Below are positions 19,728 to 30,475 of a DNA stretch of 64,000 nucleotides, piece by piece (position 1 is the stretch's first letter; every line of letters begins with the position of its first letter). The position numbers and the translations under genes were made by a program. The DNA lies in contig CM077013.1 in the NCBI GenBank assembly GCA_039090855.1, positions 134,375,240 through 134,439,239 on the forward strand, read 5' to 3'. The notes under the pieces are model-generated. The model worked only from the letters and a program-made list of their open reading frames with translations. It did no database searches and was not told the origin of the DNA. This DNA comes from Macrothele yani (lineage: Eukaryota; Arthropoda; Arachnida; Araneae; Macrothelidae).

Positions 19728-20910
19728 TTAGGTGTACAAATAAGTTTTAAAGCATTTTTTTTTGTGACATATACCGCTAATTTACACATCCGACATTCGT
19801 CCGCGTTGTCGTCATGTGACCGTAACTTTTCCAGAGTATAAAATGCGACACAGAAGTTTACCCAACAGTCAAACGCACTTCCACATTGGTGGTTGAAAGA
19901 TGGGAAGCGATACTGCATTTATATTCGGCACTGCATTCATTGTGAATTTCATCAAGGAGAGAGTGCTGCAGAAGCATGTGCAACGATCTGATCTGTTCTA
20001 TAGGGGAAAATATTGTATCGAACAGCACGTGGGAGGTTTGGTTTAGACGGTTTAAAGAGGTGATTTTGATGTTAGCGATCGAGAACGTAGCGCCGCCCCG
20101 CAGAAGGTTGCACATGAGGAACTGCAAGCATTGCTGGACGAAGATTCGTCTCAAACGCAAAAAGAACTAGCTAAACAACCGAGGGTAACCATTTCGAATC
20201 GTTTACGCGCAATGGGAAAGATTCAGAAGGAAGGAAAATGGGTGCCACATGACCTGAGATAAAGGAACAAGGATGAGCGTGTTATGAAGTGTTTCAAACT
20301 GTTGAATAAACAACACAGAAAGTCTTTCCTGTGGAAAATCGTTACGGGTGATAAAAAGTGGATATGGTACAACAATCCCAAACGCAAAAAACACTGGGTA
20401 GACCCCGGTGAAGTAACGACTTCGACACCTAAACGCAATTTTCACTCCAAGACAGATCTGCTGTGCATGTGTTGGGATATGACGGGTGTGCTCTGTTATG
20501 AACTATTGGAACAGAGCCAAACTGTTACTGCTGATCGCTGCAAGCAGCAATTGCTGCGATTAAACCAGGAAATCTGTTGGAAACGTCCATTCACAGGCAA
20601 AGGATTGCGTCCCGTGCAATTACTGCATGACAACGCTAGGCCGCATGTCGCCAAATCGGTCAAGAAAACGTTATTGACGCTTGGCTGGGAAGTTTTGGAG
20701 CATCCGGCGTATATAACCGACATAGCCCCTTCAGACTATCATTTGTTCCGATCGATGTAACATGGTTTGTCTGCTGTACGGTTCCGGACATGCGACGAAG
20801 CGAAGTGCAAAAATGGGTTGGCGACTTCACCGCGTGACACGACGAAGTATTCTTCATGACTGAAAATCGTCAGCTGCCCCGAAAGGTCGGCGCATATTTT
20901 GATTCGAAAG
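19728..20910 (+). mobile_element. mariner element (5' TIR present, 3' TIR lost)
   Basis: The left end TTAGGTGTACAAATAAGTTT follows TA and is a mariner-type terminus. Transposase remnants follow in order through to the C-terminal end (DSKG-type tail near 20905). No matching inverted repeat is found after 20905, so the right end is lost or decayed. The N-terminal part is frameshifted and the central DDD domain is mostly open. Confidence 0.8.
19880..20905 (+). pseudogene. mariner transposase
   Basis: N-terminal pieces read TWEVWFRRFK and, in another frame, EELQALLDEDSSQTQKELAK, then ISNRLRAMGKIQKEGKWVPHDL (second helix-turn-helix and linker). The main frame 20284-20760 has VTGDKKWIWY (first catalytic Asp, with Lys where Glu is usual), LLHDNARPHVAKSV (second Asp) and APSDYHLF (third Asp), the DD34D signature. 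Stops lie just after the linker and after the third Asp (RSM-stop), and the final helix region is out of frame. It is catalytically plausible but cannot be translated as one protein. Confidence 0.88.
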
Positions 20911-21895
20911 GTATTGTTGTTTTCTTTAGTTGCGTTGTCTTAAAATGCTTTAGCAAATCACTATATAAAATACTCCACGTTCACAATTATCATACATAAA
21001 TGATAAACGTGCTTAAATTTAAGAGCAAAAATAAATATAATTTCCTATAATATGACACCGACAGCCCTTTCTCCTTATCACGGGATAACTATAGCGTTCA
21101 ACGATGACATCACAAAAGAAGCAAGACGAAATTTGAAAAGCCCCAAGGTCAGCCGATGATTAATTGACGATTTCGTAGGTCAAAACCTGTAGAGACCAAA
21201 ATTACAGAATTCCAACGACGCTTAAGACGAAAGAACTCCGCTATAACTAATATTTTAATACTTCGTTTTCTCGATGAGGTGAATCACTTCAGTAGGGAGC
21301 CAGGTCTCTGTCAAAATACATACACGTGAGCAGCATTTTCCTCGCTCGAGTGAAACTCCACCACCGATAAAACTCGATCCATCAAACCATTCTCGCTGAT
21401 CAAATATCACACATTCTTTGCCTCATATTAAATTTTTGCCTTCGGCGAAAACCGTCTAATGAAAAATAAGGTTCCCAGCTTTCATATATCCTACGGGCAC
21501 AATCATTGTTTAGCTCCGATAGCAGAAAAGGGTGAGGAGTTACAGGGGGAGGGGAGGGGAGGGGGAATAAAAGACATCCGAAAAATTGTTCACGAACTCC
21601 CAAGCACATAAAATTAGTTTCGGGAAGGCGACTTAAGGAAGAACATATTCCTATAAACGGCAGTGAAATGTAGTGAGGAAATTAAAATTTATCACACTGC
21701 CACCGAGTGTATAGAGGGTATTTTTCACTTGCTTTTTAATGCTGAAAAACACATTAAATATGCATGCGGTATAAAATCGGAATAGTTTTAAACAGACATA
21801 AACCCTGGGGGTAACTGGATAAGGGTGCAGGCATCTGACTTGTGGTGTTGCGGGTCCGAATCCAGAGGCAAGACATTAATGTTCTGTTTGTCCTT
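20911..21895. other. Unassigned stretch
   Basis: No ORF of known family is seen. A tRNA-like trace (GGATAAGGGTGCAGGCATCTGACT ... GGGTCCGAATCC region, 21816-21865) could be the head of an old SINE but does not fold convincingly. A G-rich purine run occurs at 21545-21565. Confidence 0.35.
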
Positions 21896-21899
21896 TCCT

Positions 21900-22650
21900 G
21901 GAAACCGTGACGCATACCTCCAATTTAACTTTCTTTTAGAGTTTGATTACGTTACTTCTCGTCAAACATTTTCTAACTTAACGACATATTATTTCTCCAG
22001 ACGAGTGTTATAGCCTGTGACGCATAGCTCTAATTTAACCTTCCTTTTGAGTCCCTGTGTTCTTATGTAAATTTGGTTTTTTCTCGTTAAAAGTTTTTAG
22101 GCCGCAGATTCCTTCTCGACGAATTTGAAGTTGGGAACAGGTCTATAACTTATGTAGCTAAAATCGAGATATAACAGCCTGCGTGTTCAATGTTTCGTGT
22201 GTCTTAATCAAAATGCAACGTTGATTTAACCATCAGAGTTTTTCTGTGAGACAGTGAAATCTGGGACGTATACCTCGAACTTAATCTTCTTATTGAGTTT
22301 GTGTTCTTATGTAAATTAGGTTTCTTCTCGTTGAATATTTTCTGACTTAACGACACATTACTTCTCCCGGCTATTGTTATTGCCTGTGACGTATAGCTTT
22401 AATTTAACCTTCCCTTTGAGTTCCAGAGTTCTTACGCAAATTTTGACTTCTCTTTAAACGTCTTTCTGACTTAAAGCCGCATATTCCTTCTCGACGAATT
22501 TGAAGTTGGCAACACCTGACAGCAGGTCAAAGTACAACCTACGTAGCTAAACTCGAGAGATGAGAGCCTGTGTGTTCAATATTCAGTGTGCTCTGGATTT
22601 TAGGAAATCTTAAGGCAATGTTGATTTGACTATGCTTAGACGGTCTTCTG
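21900..22650. repeat. Diverged tandem duplication, period ~370 bp
   Basis: GCCTGTGACGCATAGCTCTA at 22012 recurs as GCCTGTGACGTATAGCTTTA at 22382. TTCCTTCTCGACGAATTTGA occurs in both units, as do the TGTAAATT and GTGTGTTCAAT segments. A related fragment, with AAACGGCACATTACTTCCCC, is found at 58230-58460. No coding content is visible. Confidence 0.75.
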
Positions 22651-22900
22651 CGAGACATATGTAACAGGCAATGTTCTATGCTTTCGTAAGTGACTTTTAG
22701 GCAGTCTTTCTTAGTCGATTCTTGATTAATGTTGTAATCAAATTTACGAGTGAACGAAAGTTGTATGCTCAAAGTTTTGGTAAGCTGAGAGGATATTTAT
22801 ATTCGGATTTATTAAGAAAAATTGTGGCGTCATTCAAACTGTGCAAATTGGTTGGCGTGGTGAAGAGCTGTTAAATGAAACTACAAATGCAAGTTACATT

Positions 22901-22984
22901 GATTCATTTCTGAGCCCTAATCTTTTTATCTAATAGTGACTTATGTTACTATTAGATAAAAAGATTAGGGCTCAGAAATGAATC
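22901..22984. repeat. Near-perfect ~40-bp stem-loop
   Basis: The arm 22901-22937 (GATTCATTTCTGAGCCCTAA ... AATAGT) is the exact reverse complement of 22948-22984. The 10-nt spacer GACTTATGTT can pair further (C-G, A-T, one G-T), leaving a TTAT tetraloop. The stem is therefore about 40 bp with no mismatch in the outer 37 bp. Confidence 0.97.
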
Positions 22985-23116
22985 GAAAGACTAATTCAAT
23001 AAACTTTAAATTAAGACTAATGTTTAGCAGTAAAGTTGAAGTTAAAGTGAAACCTAATGAAACACTAATCCTTTAGTGCGGTGCAAATGAGTTTAATTCA
23101 GTTCCATTTAAACATA

Positions 23117-24334
23117 CACTATATTGACAAAAGTCACCGGACATCTAGAAGAGAAACACAACATATAGCATTTATTGACATACATTAGTACGGTGTCGGT
23201 CCGCCTTTGGCCTTAATGCATGCACTGACCCTTCGAGACAAAACTTTCAACAAGGCTTTGGAACACAGCGATAGGTATGCGCTTCCATTCAGTACATAAT
23301 GCTGTCGTTAACTGTTGCTTAGTAGTAGGCCTTGGTTCCAAACTTCTTATGCGGCGCTCTAACTCATCCCATAGGTGCTCTATGGCATTACGATAAGGGC
23401 TCTACGCTGACCATTCTACACACGATACGGAATTATCGTCAAACCACGCCGTAACAGTCCTTGTTTTATGGATCGGTGCATTATCCTGCTGGTACCAACA
23501 AGGCTCGGTTCCATAGTATCGCCACAGAGTTGGTAGGGCATAATTGTCCAGAATATCGAGATTTAGTCCACGATAACCAAAGGGTCGAGACCATCCCCAC
23601 ACGAGTACACTGCCAGCTCCAAACTTGACCGTAGGAACAGGACACTGTGGTAAATAGCGTTTCCCCGGCTTCCGCCATACCCACACACGGCCATTAGACT
23701 GATGGATCGTGTATCTAGATTCATCAGTCCATAGGACCATTTTCCATTGATCTACGGTCCATGATAAATGTTCTTTACATCATGCTAAACGACGAGTAGC
23801 ATTCCGAGTCGAGATGAAAGACTTATGAGCAGCCGCACGACCACGGTAACCCATGGAATGAAGTTCTCTGCGAATGGTACGTGTACATACCGAGGTTCCA
23901 GCATTTTTACTCACCTGTACATTGAGGTCTTACGCAGTACTCCGTCGATTAGCTGTAACGACTCTCCTGAGGCTTCGACGTCCTCTATCACTTATTTTCT
24001 TTGGTCTGCCTGTACGTTTTGCTGCTTCAGGCACGCCATGTGTCTTCCACTTATTCAGTACATCCAAAACAGCTTGACTTGGGTATGTTTAAACTCCTCT
24101 TGGTTTCTCTTATGGACAACCCACTAATACATATAACACCCAACAATCTTTCCTTTCTCAAAGTCAGTTCTCTCCCACGGCGACATTTTCACTCAACCTC
24201 ACAATGCGATATGATCGCGGTCAGCTGCAGGATTGTTTTTATACCTTTTGCAGCTGTACCGCGCATCTTAACAACGCAGCGGATCCGTTCATTTGCTTTT
24301 GAAGTGGTGCCCGGTAACCTTTGTCAATATAGTG
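23117..24334 (-). mobile_element. Tc1-like transposon 1
   Basis: Inverted ends CACTATATTGACAAAAGTC (23117) and its complement ending at 24334 are flanked by TA on both sides; the element is about 1.2 kb. The same family is present on the plus strand at 47101-48331. The transposase is on the minus strand and is broken. Confidence 0.92.
23240..24195 (-). pseudogene. Tc1-like transposase (copy 1)
   Basis: The N-terminus lies near 24190 and reads in pieces through the helix-turn-helix region. The open frame 23740-23402 has [21 protein letters not shown] (first catalytic Asp), a GSVLVWG motif and YQQDNAPIHKTRTV (second Asp). The third acidic residue region is recognisable near 23385 (AIEHLWDELERR) in another frame. 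It is a cut-and-paste integrase of the DD34E type. Stops and frameshifts before and after the main frame make it a pseudogene; the 'VWG-F' stretch seen in copy 2 is shortened here. Confidence 0.85.
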
Positions 24335-24336
24335 TA

Positions 24337-24930
24337 TTAGATCAACGATTATTCTTTATTTAACTATTATTTTGCAAAACCGATGGCTCTAAGTTACAGG
24401 TAGACCACTTCTTATCGCTTCCGATGCTCATCGGGTCATTCAACCGCGAAGAAATTAAGAAACAACGTGAGCAAGATCGGCAGCACCTATGGTGGTGTAA
24501 TTTATCAGCACCTTTTGGATTTTAATTTTGCGTGGTGATTTCAGTCCGTTCAACAGACCTTTTTACGGCAGCCTGAAGATCGTAGCACACTGCGTCGGAA
24601 CGCAAACGAAAGAAGAAAAACAATTGCTAACCATAAATTGCAAGGGGTGCCCACAAATATGATCGCAACCAAACGAACAACGGCGCTTCGGATCAAATCG
24701 GAACGAAATTTTGGATGATTGCTCTCTGAAAAAAAGTTTTGACGGATTCGAAAGCGTTCTGTAGTGTTGTGCATGCTTTATCGTCAAGGCCATTTGGCTC
24801 AGGTATTTCTTTTATTGCATCACCAGACAGTTAGCTTTTGGCGCGACCTGATTTTCGGGTTTTCATTACTTCTGCTGTGATGTTGTTCTTCATTTTATTT
24901 TTGTTTTGGAATTGTCGGTTGAGCTCAATG
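24337..24930. other. Unassigned stretch
   Basis: Two overlapping minus-strand frames at 24550-24793 (74-76 residues) have no recognisable motif. I see no repeat, TIR or RNA here. Confidence 0.3.
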
Positions 24931-26040
24931 TACCTGAAGGATTACTGGCTGGAACAGGGGAGCTCAGTGGGCCTGAAGGATTATTGGCTGGAATAGGATA
25001 CATCAGGGTGGCCGAACTATTATTGGCTGGAATATAGAGGAGTTTAGTGTGTCCTGCGTAAAATTATCTGAAGCATTTCCTGAAACGTTATTTGATGAAA
25101 CAGGGGAGCTGAGTGTGCCTGAAGCGTTACTGGCACGAAACGGAAACTGAGTGTTCCTGAAGGAAAATTGGCTGGAACAGGGGAGCTGAGTGTGCCTGAA
25201 GGATAACTGGCTGGAACAGGGGAGCTGAGTGTGCCTGAAGGATAACTGGCTGGAGCAGGGGAGCTGAGTGTGCCTGAAGGATAACTGGCTGGAACAGGGG
25301 AGCTGAGTGTGTGCCTGAAGGATAATTGGCTGGAACAGGTGAGCTGAGTGTGCCTGAAAGATAATTGGCTGGAACAGGGGAGCTGAGTGTGCATAAGGGA
25401 TAATTGGCTGGAATAGGGGAACCGAGTGTGCCAGAAGGATAATTGGCTGGAATCGCGGAGCTGAATGTGTCCTGCGTACAAGTACCTGAAGCGTTTTCTG
25501 GAAAGTTATTAGCTCCAACAAGAGAGATGAGTGTGCCTGAAGTGTTACTGGCTGGAATAGGGGAGTTGAATGAGCCCTGCGTGCGTACAATTCCCGAATA
25601 CAATTTACTGAAGCGTTATTAGCTGGTACAGGGAAGCTGAGTGTGCCTAAAGCGTTATTGGCTGGTACAGGGAAGCTGAGTGTGCCTGAAGCGTTATTGG
25701 CTGGTACAGGGAAGCTGAATGTACAAATGCCTACAACTGCTGAGTGCATTTTTCTGAAGCGTCACAGGCGGGAACAGGGGAGCCGAGCGTCAATTCCCGA
25801 GTACAATTTAGTGAAGCGTTATTAGCTGGTACAGGGAAGCTGAGTGTGCTTGAAGCGTTGTTGACTGGAACAGTGGATATGAATGTACAGAAGCGTACAA
25901 TTCCTGATTATAATAATTTTCTGAAGCGTTATTGGCTGGAACAGGAAAGCTGAGTGTGCCCTGCTTTCAATTACAATTAGTGTACAATTCCTGAGTAGTT
26001 TCCTGAGGCGTTATTAGAGGGAATATGGGAGCTGAGTGTG
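24930..26040. repeat. 39-bp minisatellite (degenerate, ~1.1 kb)
   Basis: The core unit, about CTGAAGGATAACTGGCTGGA followed by ACAGGGGAGCTGAGTGTGC, is repeated. It is most regular at 25160-25460 and diverges outward, with variants reading CTGAAGCGTTATTGGCTGG. Because 39 is a multiple of three, the minus strand stays open over 248 codons and reads 13-residue repeats such as SGTLSSPVPANYP. The frame has no unique N-terminus or signal, and two other frames are also open, so coding is doubtful. Confidence 0.9.
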
Positions 26041-28195
26041 TCCTGCGAACATTTACGTACGTCGCCTTACTTACACTGTGAAAGCTAGCCTAGCTCTTAA
26101 ACATAAGTCAATATCTTACATTATGATTTTAACTGGGAAATTTTCTCAGAGGAACATGGCTTTTTTAAGAGGACCGTTGATTGCGAAATTCGATTCTGTT
26201 AGTCAAAGAGAATTAATTCGCAGATATTTCTTGATATGGTATTTATTGGAATTTCCTGGACTTCGCAGCTAATCTGGGATATACGTACGTCAGTGAAAGT
26301 GTTAAAATGTGTTACATGTAATGGTCAGAGCTGAGACAAATAAAAAAAATGTGCAATTTACCTTGGTACTTAGCTCTAAATATCATACGTGAGAATGCAC
26401 ATACAAAGATCCTTAGAATTTGCACTTTTAATTTAAAAGCCTAAACTCAAAAGCAGAAGTAGTGTAGCTACCAACTTTGCGGAAAAAGTAGCTGTCGCTT
26501 TAGCAAGCTATTATTTCTAGGATGCAGTTGTAGTAGCATCGGTAACTACTTCGAAAAAGTAGCTTTCCTATCACTGTAATAAGAACAAACGACTATTCGC
26601 AAAGGGTAAAGTTTTTACAGTACGTACAGTCAGACTTGAAATCCTGTTCATTTCTCAGCAGGAATGAAAAATATATATTTTTTTTTCTTTAACAAAAAGA
26701 ACATTCTGAAAAATGTTTAACTTCAGACACATCGCAAGTGAAATTGTAGCAGTTTAGAACAGAAAGGGCGTAAAAAAAGTAATAAATTCTCATTTCAAAA
26801 TCAAAGTAAAATTCTAAATTGAGCTGCGCAATTAAATCAAATTCAAGCTTTCCGCGGAAGTAATAAGTCTACACTTTCTTCATTACCTTGTACACGGAGC
26901 ATTTTTTTTTCTTTTCTAAGCGCACTAAAGTGCGTTTTCAGTGAAAAGAAAACGAACTTCATTCTCGGAGTTCGAATTATTATGATACGCTTTTTACAAG
27001 CTTGGAAAAATCTGAGAATCTCTTGCTGCCTAATGAGGCACTTACAAAACTCCCCCGTCCGCACCGCCTCCTGAGCGCACACTTCCCCACATTTTTTTCT
27101 TTCCCACGAAAAAAAATCTTGCCTTTCTCAAACAATCGCTTCGTCATGTTCTGTTTTCTCAGAGATACCCAAGCTCTTCACTGGAAAAGAGCGCAAATCG
27201 TTTCTTGAACGCTCTCGTCCACCCAGGCTGGGTTTCCCATTTCAGCCAAGCATGAAAACAGTGCGTCGTTTTACAACAAAATAATTTAAGAAGTCCATAA
27301 GTAATTAGCCCCCTTTTTTTGTTATCCCTTTAAAGCTCCTGTTCTTACGCTTCGCCTTTTTCTTTTATTTTGTCCGCTCTTCTGTTTTTCAGCATAATTG
27401 GAAACAGTTGGTAGCCTTGTTAGCATAAAGACAGAAATAAGTGCGGTGAAATAAGTTATGCGAGCGTGGATGTGATTTGCCTTTTTCATTCCTCTTTTTC
27501 TTTTTTAATAGGGATTGCTTCTCCGACTGGTAATTAATACACTTAATTAAGGAGTACAAAACGGGTAGAAATTTCTTCTTCTTCCCCCGCGAGCTCCTGG
27601 TACTTGTCATAGATCCATAACCAAGGAATCTCGAAAAACAGATAAAAACTGAGATGTCGGCAACACAGTTGGAAGACGCTAAAAAACTAGGATTTTTTTT
27701 TAATTTTTGCCCTCTGTCTTTCCTTGGAAACAAACCTCGGAAATGTTTGTAGTAATCACAAGAGGTCCTAATTTAGAAGTTCCATGTTTTTCCTTAATCT
27801 TGCGTTTTTTTTTTTTTGTTTTTTTTTTCTATTAAGTATATTTCCATACAAGGGGCAAATTTAAAAATCTATGTTAACAAGTGGTTCTTAAAATAAAAAA
27901 AAAAAAAAAAACACAAAGGCTCACTGCATCTGGGGAACTCTTGCCATGCATATAATGAACAAAAAAATATTTAAAATCTTTTACTGCTGTAAGTAGGATT
28001 TTACATTGTTCACTTTTGTAAAAAGCGGGCAGATTTTAATACCCTCAAAAAAAAAAAATTCCATTGAGTGGGATCCGCCAAAATCAAGAGCGGTACTTCT
28101 GCTGCTTTTACTACACAAAGGAATATAAAAAAAATATTAGTACACACAGTAATCGATGACTAGCGCATCGTCTCGATATATAACTAAAAAAAGAC
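26041..28195. other. Unassigned AT-rich stretch
   Basis: No transposon protein, tRNA or clear TIR was found. There are many A and T runs (27788-27830, 27893-27912). A small inverted motif, AGTAGCT ... GAAAAAGTAGCT, recurs at 26460-26575. Short minus-strand frames at 26843-27082 and 27389-27733 have low-complexity Lys/Phe-rich sequence and no known domain. Confidence 0.3.
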
Positions 28196-28571
28196 TCATG
28201 TTACGTCTAAAGAAAGTGCAACACTTTAAAAGTAGCAATTCCTCAAGAAGGAAAGCACTGAAACTGAATTTAATATAACCTAACTAAAGTACCGAAATAT
28301 GGCATGAGTTATTTGTTATTCGGTAGGACCACAAGAATTCAGACTTTTGAGGATAAGGTATTTTCCACTTAATCTCCGATTAAACTCATGTTACGTCTAA
28401 AGAAAGTGCAACACTTTAAGTAGCAATTCCTCAAGAAGGAAAGCACTGAAACTGAATTTAATATAACCTAACTAAAGTACCGAAATATGGCATGAGTTAT
28501 TTGCTACTCGGTAGGACCACAAGAATTCAGACTTTCGAGGATAAGGTATTTTCCACTTAATCTCCGATTAA
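28196..28571. repeat. Tandem duplication, two ~190-bp units
   Basis: ACTCATGTTACGTCTAAAG begins at 28196 and again at 28386. The two units match at nearly every position through CTTAATCTCCGATTAAAC, differing by about one indel and a few substitutions. The unit is the part of a LINE immediately after the RNase H domain. Confidence 0.95.
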
Positions 28572-28716
28572 ACGGCTCAGAAAGAGATACTTTAGTTTGG
28601 TTTTAAAACTAGAATGTGGGGTTTTTACCACAAAATCTATTTCCTCTTTTATTGAACCCTCTTTTGCGAACTGGTCAGCTAGTTCATTTCCTGGGATACC
28701 AATATGTGCTTGAGTC
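28572..28716 (-). pseudogene. LINE RNase H domain fragment (I/R1/Jockey-type)
   Basis: On the minus strand from 28716 the sequence reads QAHIGIPGNELADQFAKEG. This is the end of the RNase H fold found after the RT in I-, R1- and LOA-type LINEs (consensus 'PAHxGIxGNExAD-AK'), with the last catalytic Asp of the motif in ELAD. It continues open for about 35 residues and then into the 190-bp duplication. The upstream RT part is absent because the Tc1 relic begins at about 28727. Confidence 0.75.
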
Positions 28717-28726
28717 ATACACTTCC

Positions 28727-29978
28727 ATGAGCGAGTTCGACTAAGGCCGCATTATCGGCATGAAAGACTGCAATGCGGACCTCCGAAAGATTTCCAGTCG
28801 AGTGGGTCGCAGTGTGTCCGCGTGACAAAAATGTGCAGGAAATGGTACTAAGAAGGGCGTAGGACACAAAAGAGAAGATTCTGGACGTCGTGCACATACA
28901 GCGCCCAGGGACAACCGTCATCTCATGAGCATTTCATTGAGTGACCGTTCGGCGTCATTCGCGGTGTTGGCGCAGCGAATTGTGATGCATTCTTCCATGT
29001 CAGCTGTAACAGTAAGTCGAGGGTTATTACAGTTCGGACTTCAGGATCGTCGGTGCAGCGTCAGACAACCTTTGACACTGCAACAAAGGATTGTCATGAC
29101 GCAATGGCGCATCGAACGAAAGGAGTGGCGTGGCGAGTGTCACAATAACGTGTTCTCGGACAAAACGCGCCTGTGTTTAGAGCAAAAATGATGACCGCAT
29201 CTGTGTACGCAGACGACAGGCGAAGAGACGTCGGGAGGAGTGTTTTCGTACCAGGCAGACCGCACCAACACGAGGCATTATGTTCTGGCGTGCTATCGGG
29301 TATGAAAGTAGATCACCTCGCGTGAGAGTCCGTACCCAGGGCTTAGTCCGTATACCACCATAGCGAGTACTCCTTCAAGCGGCCACAGACACGCAGGTTT
29401 GAGTGTCACGGCAGAAAACGGGGGAGTTTTGTGCCTGAAGCGGCATGCAGCGTGGAGTGAAGAGGATTTCAGGCAGGCGTTGAAGAGCTTCACTCCTAGT
29501 TGGCACCACGCTACGTGCCACCTCAGGCACAAAACTTCCCCATTTGTTGGCGCGACACTCAAACGTGTCATTCAAACGTGTGTGTCTGTGGCCACCTTTG
29601 CGTCACTGACATTCTACGGCGGGCGCCCTTTCGACGCTGCAGGACGTCCTCAGGACCATATTTAAGCAGAACAATACCACACCACATGTCGCAGCGGCAA
29701 TACGTGCCTTCTTCTTCAGGGTTAACAACTTTTCTTTATGATTCTGCCTTGGCGAGGCAGATCGCCAGCTTTATTGCCCATAGAAAATCTACGGGACATG
29801 TTCAAACGGCAGATGGAGCAATGCGACCGTCCGCCAGTAAATTTTAATGGACTTTGGACGGGGGTTCAATACAGCTTGGGTGGTTATTCCACAGGATACT
29901 ATTCACACATTATTTAATTCGATGTCTCAGCGTGTACAGCGGGTGATACAAGCCAGAGGTGGCCACACCGATTATTAG
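28727..29978 (+). pseudogene. Tc1-like transposase relic (copy 6)
   Basis: It starts ATGAGCGAGTTCGAC (MSEFD-like) and continues GRIIGMKDCNADLRKISSRVGRSVS (helix-turn-helix). Next come RDNRHLMSISLSDRSAS, NVFSDKTRLCLEQ (first catalytic site, with Glu of DE changed to Lys) and RGIMFWRAIGY. After a fold-back insertion (29381-29596) it continues with QNNTTPHVAAAI (second Asp replaced by Asn, in reading 'KQNNTTPHV'), PIENL (third Glu present) and VQRVIQARGGHTDY-stop. Many frameshifts occur, so it is an old relic. The end of the ORF is the seed of the 107-bp satellite. Confidence 0.82.
29381..29596. repeat. Fold-back insertion with ~80-bp inverted arms
   Basis: GGCCACAGACACGCAGGTTTG ... TGCCTGAAGCGGCATGCAGC on the left pairs with CCACGCTACGTGCCACCTCA ... 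GTGTGTCTGTGGCC on the right, over about 80 bp with mismatches and one short duplication (ACTCAAACGTGTCATTCAAACG). The central ~50 bp is unpaired. It interrupts a Tc1 transposase relic between its first and second catalytic blocks. Confidence 0.8.
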
Positions 29979-30475
29979 CTACATCGACGCACCTGGTACG
30001 TATGACACTGAGATGCTAATCATTTGTTCTGAATTGTCTGATGAACAGCAGGTGATACAAGCCAGGTGTCCACACCGATTATTAGCTACATCGACGCACC
30101 TGGGACGTATGACACCGAGATGCTAATCATTTGTCCTGCATTGCCTGATGAACAGCAGGTGATACAAGCCAGGTGTCCACACCGATTATGAGCTACATCG
30201 ACGCACTTGGTACGTATGACACCGAGATGCTAATCATTTGTTCTGCATTGCATGATGAACAGTAGGTGATACAAGCCAGGTGTCCACACCGATTATTAGC
30301 TACATCGACGCACCTGGGACGTATGACACCGAGATGCTAATCATTTGTTCTGCATTGCCTGATGAACAGCAGGTGATACAAGCCAGGTGTCCACACCGAT
30401 TATGAGCTACATCGACGCACCAGGTACCTATGACACCGAGATGCTAATCATTTGTTCTGTATTGCCTAATGAACA
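29939..30475. repeat. Satellite: five 107-bp units derived from Tc1 3' end
   Basis: GGTGATACAAGCCAG occurs at 29942, 30051, 30158, 30265 and 30372, that is 109 and then three times 107 bp apart. Every unit carries the last codons of the upstream Tc1 relic (VIQARGGHTDY-stop in unit 1) plus its 3' flank. Units 2-5 share changes not in unit 1 (GTGTCCACACCG for GTGGCCACACCG with a small deletion), so they were amplified from a derived unit. Confidence 0.95.

Noticed and set aside
21806..21870. Another tRNA gene or SINE head
   Set aside because: Only A-box- and B-box-like words are seen; the arms do not pair.
24930..26040. CRISPR-like array (regular repeats with spacers)
   Set aside because: Units are contiguous without unique spacers, and the genome is clearly eukaryotic.
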